NCBI GenBank assembly: GCA_017502865.1
Contig: JAFVUD010000006.1
Location: 125,832-189,831, forward strand
DNA length: 64,000 nucleotides
Direction: 5' to 3'
From: Alphaproteobacteria bacterium
GTDB lineage: Bacteria; Pseudomonadota; Alphaproteobacteria; Rs-D84
Below the pieces are notes generated by a model. It did not search any database, was not told the origin of the DNA, and saw only the letters and a list, made by a program, of their open reading frames with translations. Both the position numbers and the translations under genes were made by a program. Positions 33,611 to 43,374 of the stretch are shown piece by piece; position 1 is the first letter of the stretch, and every line of letters starts with the position of its first letter.

Positions 33611-34795
33611 ATGGCACGTGATAAATATATTTCAATTGGTAAAAATGTAAGTGGGTTTTCGTTTGCAAATCTGGGGCTGTTTACCGGGTTCGCAGACGGT
33701 ATTTATAATGCTGTTTATTCATTGGTGTTGATGGATATTTTTATGAACAGTGCGGTTGTGGGTATCTATGTCGCAATCTATGCGGTGTTCTGTTTTGTGG
33801 TGGGGTTGTTCGCCAATGAAATATTTAGACAATTTTCCAAGGTCAAAGTTTTCTATTTTGCGCTGGGGATGTTGGCGGTTTGCTATGCGATGATGAGTTT
33901 TTCTATTCTGCCACGGACATTCATTATTCTGGACTATACAACCGGGATTGCGGCGACGCTGGTCACGGTTTTAATACCGCTGTTTATGGCGGACTTTTCA
34001 CGAAATATTGGAATGGCACGGTTAAATTCACGGTATCATTTGTGGCTGAATGTGGGGGCGTTGTTTGCACCAATGGTGGCGGTCGCAATCGCAAATCAAT
34101 TCGATAATCGGGCGGCGTTCTTTGGGTCGGCGATTATATATTTGGTGGCGTGGGCAATGTTTAGGTATCTGGGGATTGTCCAAGAAGATAAAAAAATTAA
34201 ACCGGTTAATCCACGCCGTACATTCAAAGCGTTGTGGAAAAATACACGTGAGTTCTTTGCGGTGCCAGGAATGGGGCGGGCGTATCTGGTTAATTTTGGA
34301 TACTATTCATTGCGGGCAATGCGTGTGCTGTACGTGCCGATTGTGGTGATTGAAAATGGTTTTTCCAAAGATGCGTTAAGTTGGATTTTGACACTGGGGA
34401 TTATTCCGTATTTACTGCTTAGTGAATTTATGGGGCATGCGGTGCGGCGGTATGGAAAAAATATATGGCTGGTGCTGGGGTTTGGGTCGTTTGCAGCACT
34501 GTCGGCGTGTGCGACGTTTATGACGGGGTATCCGTTGTTGGTGATATTTGTTGCCTGGCAGATTTCCGGTGCATTGATGGAATCTGTGCATGATTTGTTG
34601 TTCTTTGATACGGCGAAAAAATCACAGCAGACAAAATACTATGGCGTGTTCCGGACCAGTGCGAATTTGCCAAATGTTTTAATCCCAATTCTGGGGGCGG
34701 CAATGATTGCAGCTTTTGGTGCAACGGCCGCAGTTTGGTGGGTCACAGCAGTCGTTGGTTTGATAAGTATTATTGTTTTGCTGGGGCGAAAGTGA
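33611..34795 (+). CDS. Major facilitator superfamily transporter
   Basis: 394 aa with about 12 hydrophobic segments spread evenly (for example FANLGLFTGFADGIYNAVYSLVLM, IYVAIYAVFCFVVGLFANEIF, VFYFALGMLAVCYAMMSF, FIILDYTTGIAATLVTVLIPLFM). The first half contains FSRNIGMARLNSRY, a loop like the MFS loop between helices 4 and 5. It looks like a sugar- or drug-type permease, but the substrate is not evident. The start is ATG 33611; the open frame runs about 130 bases further left through repeats and is not used. The stop is TGA, the same codon found in frame in the GT2 gene. Confidence 0.75.
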   Translation: MARDKYISIGKNVSGFSFANLGLFTGFADGIYNAVYSLVLMDIFMNSAVVGIYVAIYAVFCFVVGLFANEIFRQFSKVKVFYFALGMLAVCYAMMSFSILPRTFIILDYTTGIAATLVTVLIPLFMADFSRNIGMARLNSRYHLWLNVGALFAPMVAVAIANQFDNRAAFFGSAIIYLVAWAMFRYLGIVQEDKKIKPVNPRRTFKALWKNTREFFAVPGMGRAYLVNFGYYSLRAMRVLYVPIVVIENGFSKDALSWILTLGIIPYLLLSEFMGHAVRRYGKNIWLVLGFGSFAALSACATFMTGYPLLVIFVAWQISGALMESVHDLLFFDTAKKSQQTKYYGVFRTSANLPNVLIPILGAAMIAAFGATAAVWWVTAVVGLISIIVLLGRK

Positions 34796-34854
34796 GGACT
34801 TGCATTTTCACAGGTTTGTTTGTATGATTTCCATTAGAAATAAAGGGGAATTTT

Positions 34855-35934
34855 ATGGCAAAGAAAGATGCAAGTAAAGATGCAGCAGCCGCAGGAAAAA
34901 ATCCGGCGTTGGAATCTGCGTTGGCACAAATTCAAAAACAATTTGGTAAAGAAGCCATCATGAAAATGGGTGATGGGTCACAGCAGAATATCGAAGCGAT
35001 TTCTTCGGGGTCTTTGGGGTTGGATATTGCGTTGGGTATTGGCGGATATCCCAAGGGACGTATTGTTGAAATCTATGGACCGGAAAGTTCTGGTAAAACA
35101 ACGTTGGCGTTGCATGCCGTGGCAGAATCCCAGAAAAAGGGTGGTACATGTGCGTATATTGATGCCGAAAATGCGTTGGACCCCAGTTATGCTAAAAAAT
35201 TAGGTGTTGATGTTGCAAATTTAATCATTTCCCAACCAGATTCTGGGGAACAAGCGTTGGAAATTGCAGATACGTTGATTAAATCAGGCGCGGTTGATGT
35301 TGTTGTTATTGACAGTGTGGCGGCCCTGGTGCCTAAGGCAGAATTAGAAGGTAATATTGGCGATTCGTTCGTTGGTACAACAGCACGTTTGATGAGCCAA
35401 TCGTTGAAAAAATTGGCAGGGTCTGTTTCACGCAGTAATACTTTGCTGATTTTCATTAACCAGATTCGTATGAAAATCGGTGTTATGTTTGGTAATCCAG
35501 AAACAACATCGGGTGGTAATGCGTTAAAGTTCTATGCGTCTGTACGCCTGGATATCCGCCGTACAGGGCAGATTAAAGACAAAGAAAATGTTGTCGGTAA
35601 TGAAACGCGTGTCAAGGTGGTAAAGAACAAAGTTGCACCACCGTTCCGTACAGTTGATTTCAAAATTATGTATGGCGAAGGTATTTCACGCATCAGTGAA
35701 ATTCTGGATATGGGTGTGAAATATGACCTGATTGAAAAGGCGGGCAGTTTCTATTCGTATAACAGTGAACGTATGGGCCAGGGTGAAGCCAATGCACGTC
35801 AGTGGCTGAAAGACCATCCAGAAGCACAACAGGAATTGCTGGATAAAATTATGGCACGTTCGTCTGGCATCGCAGAAGAAATGACAACAGGACCTGTTGA
35901 TGAAGAAGATGATGTAATGCCAATTGAAGAATAA
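34855..35934 (+). CDS. recA: Recombinase RecA
   Basis: 359 aa. RecA forms filaments on single-stranded DNA, drives strand exchange and triggers LexA cleavage. Walker [10 protein letters not shown] at about residues 75-83, the [11 protein letters not shown] region near 103, Walker [10 protein letters not shown] near 147, L1 loop LEGNIGDS near 164, and L2 near [14 protein letters not shown] around 213-226. The N-terminal 15 residues (Lys/Ala-rich) and acidic tail ([11 protein letters not shown]) fit the family. The start ATG 34855 follows ataaagggg. No SOS box is clear to me upstream. Confidence 0.97.
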   Translation: MAKKDASKDAAAAGKNPALESALAQIQKQFGKEAIMKMGDGSQQNIEAISSGSLGLDIALGIGGYPKGRIVEIYGPESSGKTTLALHAVAESQKKGGTCAYIDAENALDPSYAKKLGVDVANLIISQPDSGEQALEIADTLIKSGAVDVVVIDSVAALVPKAELEGNIGDSFVGTTARLMSQSLKKLAGSVSRSNTLLIFINQIRMKIGVMFGNPETTSGGNALKFYASVRLDIRRTGQIKDKENVVGNETRVKVVKNKVAPPFRTVDFKIMYGEGISRISEILDMGVKYDLIEKAGSFYSYNSERMGQGEANARQWLKDHPEAQQELLDKIMARSSGIAEEMTTGPVDEEDDVMPIEE

Positions 35935-35943
35935 AAGATAAAA

Positions 35944-35970
35944 TCCCCAGCCAATTTGACTGGGGAAATT
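35944..35970 (+). terminator. Possible terminator after recA
   Basis: Stem tccccag pairs with ctgggga around a nine-base loop, followed by aaattt rather than a clean T-run. It may be a weak terminator or only a stem. Confidence 0.45.
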
Positions 35971-36006
35971 TGTCTGGGATAACAATAAAAACAAAAGGGG
36001 TTGTGG

Positions 36007-36903
36007 ATGAATATTTCGCGTATGTGGGCAATGACAAAAATTATCGTTCAGGGACATATATTAAACTGGCCATGGAGATCACGTGAACACAGACGGGCTG
36101 TGCGTAGTGATGTAATTTCCAGGGTGATTCCACAGTATTTTAAACGGTATTTGCCGGCAGCGGCCGCAGTGGTTGAACGCCCGGTCGAAAACAATGACAA
36201 GAATGATAAAATCTTTTCACTGTGGTTGCAGGGTGAAGATAATGCACCACCATTGGTCAAGGCATGTTTTAGAAATATTCGCAAGCACTGTAAGCAGGAG
36301 TTGGTTGTATTGGATATAAATACAGTGTTTGACTATATCACGTTGCCCCAGGAAATTGTGGATAAGTACAAGGCGGGTAAAATTGGGCATGCGCATTTTG
36401 CCGATATTTGTCGTGTAGAATTGTTGTACAATCATGGTGGGTACTGGTTGGATTCAACAGGATTTGCAACACAACCAATTCCAAAATGGATTGCAGATGA
36501 AGACTTCTTTGTTTATATGGCGGGCCAGGTTGTCGGCAGTCCGTACAGTTTTATGCAAAACTGCTTTATCCGTTCACGCAAGGGGGCATATCTGTTGGAT
36601 GCGTGGCGTGCAATGATTCTGGATTACTGGATGCATGAAAATTCTAACTTTGATTATTTTATGCACCAGTTGTTGTTTAAGACAATGGTTGAAAATGACC
36701 CGCGTGCAAAAAAATATTTTGCCCAGATGCCACATGTTGACCAAGATCCAACGCATGCGTTGTGGTGGGCATATCATGATAAACCATTTGATAAGAAAAC
36801 CTTTGATGAAGTGACTAGTGGGGCGTTCTTTCAAAAGACAACATATCAACAGGCGAAAAATCCAATTCCGGGTTCTTTTGCAGACGAAATGATTAAAATG
36901 TAA
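36007..36903 (+). CDS. Capsular polysaccharide synthesis glycosyltransferase (GT32-like)
   Basis: 298 aa. The core SLWLQGEDNAPPLVKACFRNIRKH near 70-93 and ADICRVELLYNHGGYWLDST near 132-151 are the sugar-nucleotide binding pattern of the Gly_transf_sug/Caps_synth group; the residue pair W-L-D replaces the usual DXD-type metal site. The C-terminal half has conserved aromatic residues typical of the group. The start is ATG 36007 after aaaagggg (six-base spacing). It heads a plus-strand set of glycosyltransferases and lies after recA. Likely builds capsule or LPS sugars at the inner-membrane face. Confidence 0.75.
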   Translation: MNISRMWAMTKIIVQGHILNWPWRSREHRRAVRSDVISRVIPQYFKRYLPAAAAVVERPVENNDKNDKIFSLWLQGEDNAPPLVKACFRNIRKHCKQELVVLDINTVFDYITLPQEIVDKYKAGKIGHAHFADICRVELLYNHGGYWLDSTGFATQPIPKWIADEDFFVYMAGQVVGSPYSFMQNCFIRSRKGAYLLDAWRAMILDYWMHENSNFDYFMHQLLFKTMVENDPRAKKYFAQMPHVDQDPTHALWWAYHDKPFDKKTFDEVTSGAFFQKTTYQQAKNPIPGSFADEMIKM

Positions 36904-36912
36904 GGATTAGAT

Positions 36913-37929
36913 ATGCCAGCAATTTCTATTATTATCCCTGTTTACAATGTTGAAAAATATTTACGCAGATGTTTGGACAGTGTGTTAAATCAAACTTTTC
37001 AAGACTGGCAGGCCATTTGTGTTAATGATGGCAGTCCAGATAACAGTGCAGAAATATTGGATGAATATGCAAAACGTGATAAACGTTTCGTGGTTGTGAC
37101 AAAAGAAAACGGGGGGCTGTCGGATGCACGTAATGCCGGTATGGCGGTTGCAACAGGTGATTATGTTATGTATCTGGACAGTGATGATTTTATTCATCCA
37201 CAGACAATGGAAATTGCGTATTCGTTGGCACAACGTGATGGTTCAGATATTGTGTCGTTCACGTATGACAGAATTTATCGGCCACAGTTGTTGGTGTGAT
37301 ATAAACTGGGGATGGATACAGACAATGTGGTGCCACGGCGTATGCATAAAAAATATAATCTGGCACGGATTCCAACACTGGTTACAGATGACGTGTATGA
37401 ATTTGCAACAGAACGCACGCACAACATGTTTAATCCAAAGCGTAAGTGGCTGATTAAACACTGTCAGGTTTGGAAAAATATGTATAAACGTGAACTGATT
37501 GCAGATATTCCGTTTATCAAGGGTATTTTGTTTGAAGATTTTCCATGGTGGTCGGTTGTGATGCTGCGTAATCCACGGGTGACAATTGCACCATTGCCGT
37601 TGTATTTCTATATACCGAATTTCGGTGGAATTGTATTGTCGGCCAAACAGTTGCGTATTATGCAAAGTCTGTGTACGGGGATTGAAACGGCGTTCAATGT
37701 GTATAAAGAACAGGCGTCTGATTACCAGATGAAACGTTGGCGTGAAGAATTTCAATGGTATTTTATCAAGTGGGCATTTAGAAAGATAAAATATCTGGAC
37801 AGTGATTCTGATTTCGCAACGGCACGTGAATGCTTTAAGAATTTGCGTAAAATAGGGGCGTTGGATTGTCCACCAAATAAGTGGACCACAGAAATTCGTG
37901 ATGATATTTTTGATTTTATCAAGGATTAA
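36913..37929 (+). pseudogene. Glycosyltransferase family 2 with in-frame TGA stop
   Basis: The frame is continuous from ATG 36913 to TAA 37929 except for one TGA at 37297-37299. The first part (128 aa) is a GT2 N-terminal domain: SIIIPVYNVEKYLRRCLDSVLNQTF, NDGSPDNS, and the DXD-like LDSDDF near 96-101. After the TGA the same frame continues YKLGMDTDNVVPRRMHKKYN and then 200 residues of a typical GT2 acceptor domain. The second half has an ATG (37312) but no spaced ribosome site, so separate translation is unlikely. Other genes here end with TGA, so it is a real stop. It is either an inactivating mutation or read through. Confidence 0.75.
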
Positions 37930-37935
37930 TCGGGT

Positions 37936-39078
37936 ATGAAAAAACGTAAAATAGCATTTTGTTTGCGGGATATGCAGGTCGGCGGTGTCGAATTCGTTTT
38001 GCTGCGTATGATGGAAGAATTATTGCGGCGTGGCGATACGGAAATTGTGTTGTTGACATATGTTGATATTACGGAACCTGTGTTTGTAAAATGGTTTGAG
38101 CAGCACCCCCAGGTAAAATGCTATACGTTATATCCGTGCAAGTGGTTGGGAACCAAGTTAAAACGTTTCTTTTTGGTGCGTATTGTTCAGCACTTAATGC
38201 GTGATGTGTACAGATGGTTTAAGCGGGTTGCAATTGCACAGCACAAATTAAGTGATGTGGATTTGTTTGTGGATTTCTATGATTTTGGATTCAAAAGCGA
38301 ACTGAGAAATATTAAGCAGCCAAAAATTGTGTGGTGGCATTCGTCTGTGAATAAATTCATAGGTTGCGGCTGTGTTAAGCATATCCATGTTTATGATAAG
38401 TTAATTGCATTAACAGACGGGTTCGCAGAAGAATTCAAGGAAAAATGGCCACAATATGCGGACAAGGTTATGCGTATTTATAATCCTGTTAATGTTGCAA
38501 ATATTGTTGAACGCATGGACAAGGGCGAAGAGTTCCCCGGTGAATATTTTGTAAAAGTTGCACGATTATCCATGGACAAAGATATTGTGACGGTGTTGAA
38601 TGCGTTTAATTTGTTTTGGGTTGAAAATAATCAACCGGATGTGCGAATGGTATTTGTTGGCGGTGGTGAAATCGAAAAATATCGTGAAATCGCAGATAAA
38701 TGTGCGGCGGCTAAAAATATTATTTTTGTTGGGGCAAAATCAAATCCGTTCAGTTATATGCGTGGTGCGTTGGCGAATATTCTGTCAAGTTATAGTGAAG
38801 GTATGGGAATGGTGTTGATAGAAGCGATGGCGGTCGGTACATTGAATATTGCATCAGATTGTAAAAATGGTCCCCGTGAAATACTGATGGGGGGTGAAGC
38901 AGGGTTATTGTTTGTCCCCGGTGATTCAAGGGCGTTGGCAAATCATATGGCGGATGTGTGGCATAAAAAAATACCGGTCCAGCAGATGATTGACAATGCA
39001 ACAAATTCGCTGGACCGATTCGATTCTGGTAAAATTGTTGACCAGGTTATAGATTTGTTTAAATGTTACGGCGTTTGA
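37936..39078 (+). CDS. Glycosyltransferase family 4-type protein
   Basis: 380 aa, GT-B fold. N-terminal domain opens with KIAFCLRDMQVGGVEFVLLRMM, the glycine-rich loop plus helix typical of GT4. The C-terminal nucleotide-sugar site reads VGAKSNPFSYMRGALANIL then SSYSEGMGMVLIEAMAVGT (E-x7-E motif) near 290-312. Donor and acceptor are not predictable. It begins seven bases after the broken GT2 frame and ends with TGA, overlapping the end of the opposing gene by 20 bases. Confidence 0.85.
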   Translation: MKKRKIAFCLRDMQVGGVEFVLLRMMEELLRRGDTEIVLLTYVDITEPVFVKWFEQHPQVKCYTLYPCKWLGTKLKRFFLVRIVQHLMRDVYRWFKRVAIAQHKLSDVDLFVDFYDFGFKSELRNIKQPKIVWWHSSVNKFIGCGCVKHIHVYDKLIALTDGFAEEFKEKWPQYADKVMRIYNPVNVANIVERMDKGEEFPGEYFVKVARLSMDKDIVTVLNAFNLFWVENNQPDVRMVFVGGGEIEKYREIADKCAAAKNIIFVGAKSNPFSYMRGALANILSSYSEGMGMVLIEAMAVGTLNIASDCKNGPREILMGGEAGLLFVPGDSRALANHMADVWHKKIPVQQMIDNATNSLDRFDSGKIVDQVIDLFKCYGV

Positions 39079-39901
39079 AACGTTCTGGATTTTTAACAAC
39101 GATTTTTTTGCCCAGCATATTTGGCTTGTTCCATGCGTATGGTGCACGAATATATGTTTGAACAAAACGTGCAATGCGCATCCATTTTTCAGAACGTGCC
39201 GGACGGTTGGTGCAATCGTTGATTGTGCCATTGCCACGACGTTTCAGGTGATTTACCCAATCGGGGCCACGGTTGGCGGCCTTGGTCAATAACATTTCCA
39301 TGTCGATGGCACCAAAGTGTAACAGGTACAGATTTTTATCTATGTGGAAATTGTGTTTCAGTACACGGTGGAATCCAGAACCCCATGGTACAGGTTTGTT
39401 TAATACCACGGGTTTGGTATAGCGTGTTGAAAGAAATGCGTATTCACATTGGGATAAAAATGGTTTTGATGGGTCCAATGTTTTTTCGCAATTCATATTT
39501 TGGCCAACGTCCAGTCCCAATCCAGACAGGGTGGTGTTAATCTTTTTTGATGACAGGTATTCAGCCAGGTCCATTCCTGTGTTTGGATCTACGATTAAGA
39601 ATTCATCACAATCACAGCCGATAACTATGTCATATTTTTCAAATAATTTTTTTGCTAAATCAGACATTAAACCGATTCGATATTTGTCGCCGGCGGCACG
39701 TGACATGTCGGTGTGTGGTAATTTAGTAATGTTTGCATTGCCGGCATTGTCGGGGATAACCTGGTCCAGGCCGTCCAGATAGATGTACAGATTTTCTGTG
39801 CCAATGCGGTCGCCATAATATTTAATCCAGCGGGATAAAAAGAATTCATCGTTGCGGGCCATTGTTATGGCGGCGATTCGTTTTAATTGTTTTTGTTTCA
39901 T
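39059..39901 (-). CDS. Glycosyltransferase, Glyco_tranf_2_4 type
   Basis: 280 aa. N-terminal RIAAITMARNDEFFLSRWIKYYG and LYIYLDGLDQ match the Glyco_tranf_2_4 family; IVIGCDCDEFLIVD near 92-105 supplies the acidic metal-binding residues. The C-terminal part has LLHFGAIDME and RGPDWVNHLKRRGNGTIND. The start is ATG 39901 after the strong site aggggg. It is one base after the stop of the RgpF-like gene, so the two are co-transcribed. Its last 20 bases overlap the plus-strand GT4 gene. Confidence 0.75.
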   Translation of the reverse strand: MKQKQLKRIAAITMARNDEFFLSRWIKYYGDRIGTENLYIYLDGLDQVIPDNAGNANITKLPHTDMSRAAGDKYRIGLMSDLAKKLFEKYDIVIGCDCDEFLIVDPNTGMDLAEYLSSKKINTTLSGLGLDVGQNMNCEKTLDPSKPFLSQCEYAFLSTRYTKPVVLNKPVPWGSGFHRVLKHNFHIDKNLYLLHFGAIDMEMLLTKAANRGPDWVNHLKRRGNGTINDCTNRPARSEKWMRIARFVQTYIRAPYAWNKPNMLGKKIVVKNPERFKRRNI

Positions 39902-39902
39902 T

Positions 39903-40751
39903 TTAAAAGCCCCCTGAATATATTTTGTGGAACATATGATGAATTTTGCGACAGGCAATTCGCAGTGGATTTCTGGTCAGCAGCCATTTTACATATTTTG
40001 TGCCATATAAATCTGTGACAGAGTTCAAAATTGCATCGCGTAATTTTGGTGATATGTGGTTAAGTATATATACAATTTGTCTGCCCAGTGAACCGTGTGT
40101 ACGGGTAAAAGCGACACGTTTCATAAACGGCATTTTTTTTCTGTAAAGTTTTTTTATCTTGTTATAAACACCGCGGCCACGAACAGTGTACAGGCATGTC
40201 CAGCCATGACCATGTGTTGTAAGCAATTGTGAAAATCCATGTTCGTATTGGCGGGTTATGGCACCCTTGCTGGATAATTTGGTGACGCTAAGTATGAATT
40301 CTTTTAACCATTTTGATGTGAATACATTTTTATTCATACCGATAAACCACGATTGAATATGTGGGTGGTGTTTGTGTGGATTGCACACAATGCCAAATGC
40401 ATCATGTGGTAATGATTCCATTTGTTTTAGATACTGGGATATGGGATACATGGGGCCGTATACAGAATCGTTGACCATGTAAACAAAATCATAATCAGAC
40501 AAATTTAGATTCTTGGTTGCCCAAATGTATGCACGTTTGTATGAACCAAAATCATATTCGCCATGGCGTGCACCAGATGCGTGTACGCAATATTTGTCGA
40601 TTTTTTTTAATTCTGATTTTGGACAGTCGCAATCCATAACAACGATAACGTCACCACATTTCGACAGTTCGTGTACATAGTATGCCAGTGCATCATCAAC
40701 CAAGTTTTTTGGGTTATAGCCTGCAAATAAAAAAAGGCGTTTTGTTTTCAT
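39903..40751 (-). CDS. Rhamnan synthesis protein F-like glycosyltransferase
   Basis: 282 aa. The stretch LFLFAGYNPKNLVDDALAYYV and DYDFVYMVNDSVYGPM near 103-118 are the RgpF family pattern; RgpF-like proteins transfer or modify rhamnose-type glucan side chains on surface polysaccharide. FGIVCNPHKHHPHIQSWFIGM near 128-148 is also typical. It is followed by the Glyco_tranf_2_4 gene. Start ATG 40751. Confidence 0.8.
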   Translation of the reverse strand: MKTKRLFLFAGYNPKNLVDDALAYYVHELSKCGDVIVVMDCDCPKSELKKIDKYCVHASGARHGEYDFGSYKRAYIWATKNLNLSDYDFVYMVNDSVYGPMYPISQYLKQMESLPHDAFGIVCNPHKHHPHIQSWFIGMNKNVFTSKWLKEFILSVTKLSSKGAITRQYEHGFSQLLTTHGHGWTCLYTVRGRGVYNKIKKLYRKKMPFMKRVAFTRTHGSLGRQIVYILNHISPKLRDAILNSVTDLYGTKYVKWLLTRNPLRIACRKIHHMFHKIYSGGF

Positions 40752-40778
40752 GTGTGTACTTATTTTACATCTTTTGTG

Positions 40779-40810
40779 TAAAAAACGCCATGTTTTTTGT
40801 CATGGCGTTT
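40779..40810 (-). terminator. Intrinsic terminator of typA
   Basis: Stem aacgccatg (40784-40792) pairs with catggcgtt (40801-40809); on the minus strand a T-run follows. It lies just after the typA stop. Confidence 0.85.
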
Positions 40811-40819
40811 ATAAGGTAG

Positions 40820-42652
40820 TTATTCTTCGGTATGTTTTTTCAATTTTTTGCGGGTATTGCTGTCCAATTCTTTTTTACGCAGACGGATTGTGTCTGGGGT
40901 CACTTCGACCAATTCGTCGTCCAAGATATAGGACAGGGCTTCTTCCAATGAAATACGGCGTGGTGGGGCCAAGAATAATTTTTCATCCGCTGTTACAGAA
41001 CGCATGTTGGTTAATTCTTTTCCCTTAATCGGGTTAACTTCCAAATCGTTTTCTTTGCTGTGTTCGCCGATAATCATACCAGAATATACTTCGGTTTGTG
41101 GGTCGATGAACAATGTTCCACGTGGCTGCAGATTAAACAGTGCATATGTTGCGGCGGAACCTTTTTCCATAGATACCAAAACACCTGGGCGATATTGCTG
41201 GATTGGGCCACGGTACAGGTCGTATTTATCAAATACACGGTTCATAATACCGGTGCCACGGGTGTCTGTACGGAATTCAGACAGATAACCAATCAAGCCG
41301 CGTGATGGGGCAGAAAATACAATACGGGTTTTGCCGCCGCCAGATGCCTTCATTTCTGTGATGGTTGCCTTGCGTTTGGTCATTTTTTCAATAACAACAC
41401 CGCTGAATTCATCGTCAACGTCGATAACAACATCTTCGATTGGTTCCAGACGATTGCCATTTTCATCTTCGTGCATAACAACACGTGGGCGGCTGACACT
41501 TAATTCAAAACCTTCGCGACGCATTGTTTCGATTAAGATACCCAACTGTAATTCGCCACGACCAGATACTTCGAACGCTTCGTTGTTTTCGCTTTGTTCA
41601 ACTTTTAGGGCGATGTTTGTTTCGGCTTCTTTGAACAGGCGTTCGCCAATCATGCGTGATGTCAATTTTTTACCAGATTTACCCGCCAATGGTGATGTGT
41701 TCACAAAGAATGTCATGGTCAAGGTTGGTGGGTCGATTGGCATTGCTGGGATTGCTTCGGTGACAGATGGGTCACACAGGGTGTCTGATACGGTTGCCTT
41801 GGAAAAACCGGCAACGACGACGATGTCACCTGCAGATGCTGTATCGCGTGAGATTTTTTCAACACCACGATGTTCAATGATTTTTGTAATCTTGGCGTTT
41901 TCGATAAATTCGCCACGCATATTGATTGCTTTGACCGATTGGCCGACACGTACGGTACCGGATTCGATTTTACCGGTCAAAATACGACCAACGTATGGAT
42001 CGGCTTCTAGTGTGGTGGCCAACATTGTAAATGGTGCGTCCAGTTGGCAACGGGTGCCGTTGCAATCTGGGGCCGGTACATGGTCTACAATTAATTGGAA
42101 TAATGGGGTCAAATCTTTGCGTTCGTCGTTTAGGTTACGTACCGCCCAACCGTCACGGCCAACAGAATACAAATATGGGAAATCCAGTTGGGAATCGGTT
42201 GCACCCAATTTGTCGAACAAATCAAATGTTTCAGATAAAACTTCGTCTGGACGGGCATCGGAACGGTCAATTTTGTTGATGCAAACAATTGGATGCAGGC
42301 CCAATTTCAAAGCCTTGGACAAGACGAATTTTGTCTGGGGCAGGGGGCCTTCGGAACTGTCGACCAACAATACAACGCCGTCAACCATGGATAAAATACG
42401 TTCTACTTCGCCGCCAAAGTCTGCGTGGCCCGGTGTATCAACAATGTTGATTTTGTATTCGCCCCACTGGATAGATGTAGGTTTTGCAGAAATGGTAATG
42501 CCACGTTCACGTTCGATATCACCACTGTCCATGACACGGTCGTCAATGTGTTCGTTTTCGCGGAATGTTCCAGCCTGTTTCAACATGTTGTCAACCAGGG
42601 TAGTCTTGCCATGGTCAACGTGTGCAATAATTGCAATATTGCGAATTTTCAT
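40820..42652 (-). CDS. typA: Ribosome-binding GTPase TypA/BipA
   Basis: 610 aa. A translational GTPase of the EF-G family acting in 50S assembly and stress adaptation. G1 AHVDHGKTTL at about residues 10-19, RERGITI near 50, G3 DTPGHADF near 74, G4 NKIDR near 128. The C-terminal half has the TypA-specific RGLIGYLSEFRTDTRGTG near 438-455. Start ATG 42652. No second gene seems to share its message. Confidence 0.96.
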   Translation of the reverse strand: MKIRNIAIIAHVDHGKTTLVDNMLKQAGTFRENEHIDDRVMDSGDIERERGITISAKPTSIQWGEYKINIVDTPGHADFGGEVERILSMVDGVVLLVDSSEGPLPQTKFVLSKALKLGLHPIVCINKIDRSDARPDEVLSETFDLFDKLGATDSQLDFPYLYSVGRDGWAVRNLNDERKDLTPLFQLIVDHVPAPDCNGTRCQLDAPFTMLATTLEADPYVGRILTGKIESGTVRVGQSVKAINMRGEFIENAKITKIIEHRGVEKISRDTASAGDIVVVAGFSKATVSDTLCDPSVTEAIPAMPIDPPTLTMTFFVNTSPLAGKSGKKLTSRMIGERLFKEAETNIALKVEQSENNEAFEVSGRGELQLGILIETMRREGFELSVSRPRVVMHEDENGNRLEPIEDVVIDVDDEFSGVVIEKMTKRKATITEMKASGGGKTRIVFSAPSRGLIGYLSEFRTDTRGTGIMNRVFDKYDLYRGPIQQYRPGVLVSMEKGSAATYALFNLQPRGTLFIDPQTEVYSGMIIGEHSKENDLEVNPIKGKELTNMRSVTADEKLFLAPPRRISLEEALSYILDDELVEVTPDTIRLRKKELDSNTRKKLKKHTEE

Positions 42653-42731
42653 ATTTTACCCCATATTTTTACATTATCGCGTACAGGGTATACCTAAAAA
42701 AGCCAATTTTCAAGAATTTATTGCAAAAATA

Positions 42732-42759
42732 TTGACATTTATTGCCATTTGTCTATATT
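42732..42759 (+). promoter_or_regulatory. Strong promoter of the 182-aa gene
   Basis: TTGACA (42732-42737), 16 bases, TATATT (42754-42759), then a leader of about 35 bases carrying aaaaggag before the ATG at 42799. The region is shared with the divergent typA. Confidence 0.7.
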
Positions 42760-42798
42760 AAATAGTGTGAGTAAGTGTGAAACAAAAGGAGTTTGCTG

Positions 42799-43347
42799 AT
42801 GGATAAGATGCGATATTCAGAAAAAAATATGAATGATGTAGTAAAGCAGGGCTTGGTCGCTTTTTATGTGTTGGCCCGTGCAAATGTTATGCAACGTTGG
42901 AAGAAGTTGTCTTATAAAGAAAAGCGTAATGCGGTTCAGGCGTTGGCTTTTATGAATGAAGTTCAGCAGAATCCAGCCAAGTATTTTTCTCGTGAACAGA
43001 CATATAATGATTGGGTTGTACGTGCCCAGGGCTATGCCAGAGAAAATAATTTAAAAAATGAAATGTATGCATATTATATTGTGCAGACACCGTATACAAT
43101 TGTTACAAATCAGGCAATTCCAGCTGTGGTAGGGGATTTGTATCGTGATTATTATCGTTTTTGTCATAATGTTTTGCAGTGGGAATATGACAGAACATCA
43201 TCACATGAATCTTTTCGTTTCGGTGCACCAGGGTTTGCAGATCGTGTAATTGATCAAAGTGCAGAAATGGTTAAACGTGCGGAAATTGAAAAGTCTAATT
43301 GTTTTGTAAAACCGTTAAAGCAGTTGGCATATAATTTCCAGCATTAA
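42799..43347 (+). CDS. Helical cytoplasmic protein, unknown
   Basis: 182 aa, no signal peptide, predicted helical and rich in aromatic residues (GLVAFYVLARANVMQRWKKLSYKEKRNAV, MYAYYIVQTPYTIV, DLYRDYYRFCHNVLQWEY). No domain is recognised. The start is ATG 42799, seven bases after aaggag; upstream TTG/CTG codons in frame are not needed. A strong promoter drives it and a terminator ends it, so it is a single-gene unit that is probably well expressed. Confidence 0.7.
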   Translation: MDKMRYSEKNMNDVVKQGLVAFYVLARANVMQRWKKLSYKEKRNAVQALAFMNEVQQNPAKYFSREQTYNDWVVRAQGYARENNLKNEMYAYYIVQTPYTIVTNQAIPAVVGDLYRDYYRFCHNVLQWEYDRTSSHESFRFGAPGFADRVIDQSAEMVKRAEIEKSNCFVKPLKQLAYNFQH

Positions 43348-43374
43348 AAAAATCCCCCGTTTGGGGGATTTTTA
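43346..43374. terminator. Bidirectional terminator
   Basis: Stem aaaaatccccc pairs with gggggattttt around gttt, T-runs on both sides. It ends the 182-aa gene and serS, which converge on it. Confidence 0.85.

Noticed and set aside
37297..37299. TGA might code for tryptophan in this organism
   Set aside because: TGA ends several intact genes (24328-25269, DUF721, MFS, GT4) at the expected protein ends, and Trp is encoded by TGG throughout.
37312..37929. An independent gene starting at ATG 37312
   Set aside because: It is in the same frame as the GT2 start, lacks a spaced ribosome site, and has no N-terminal domain of its own.
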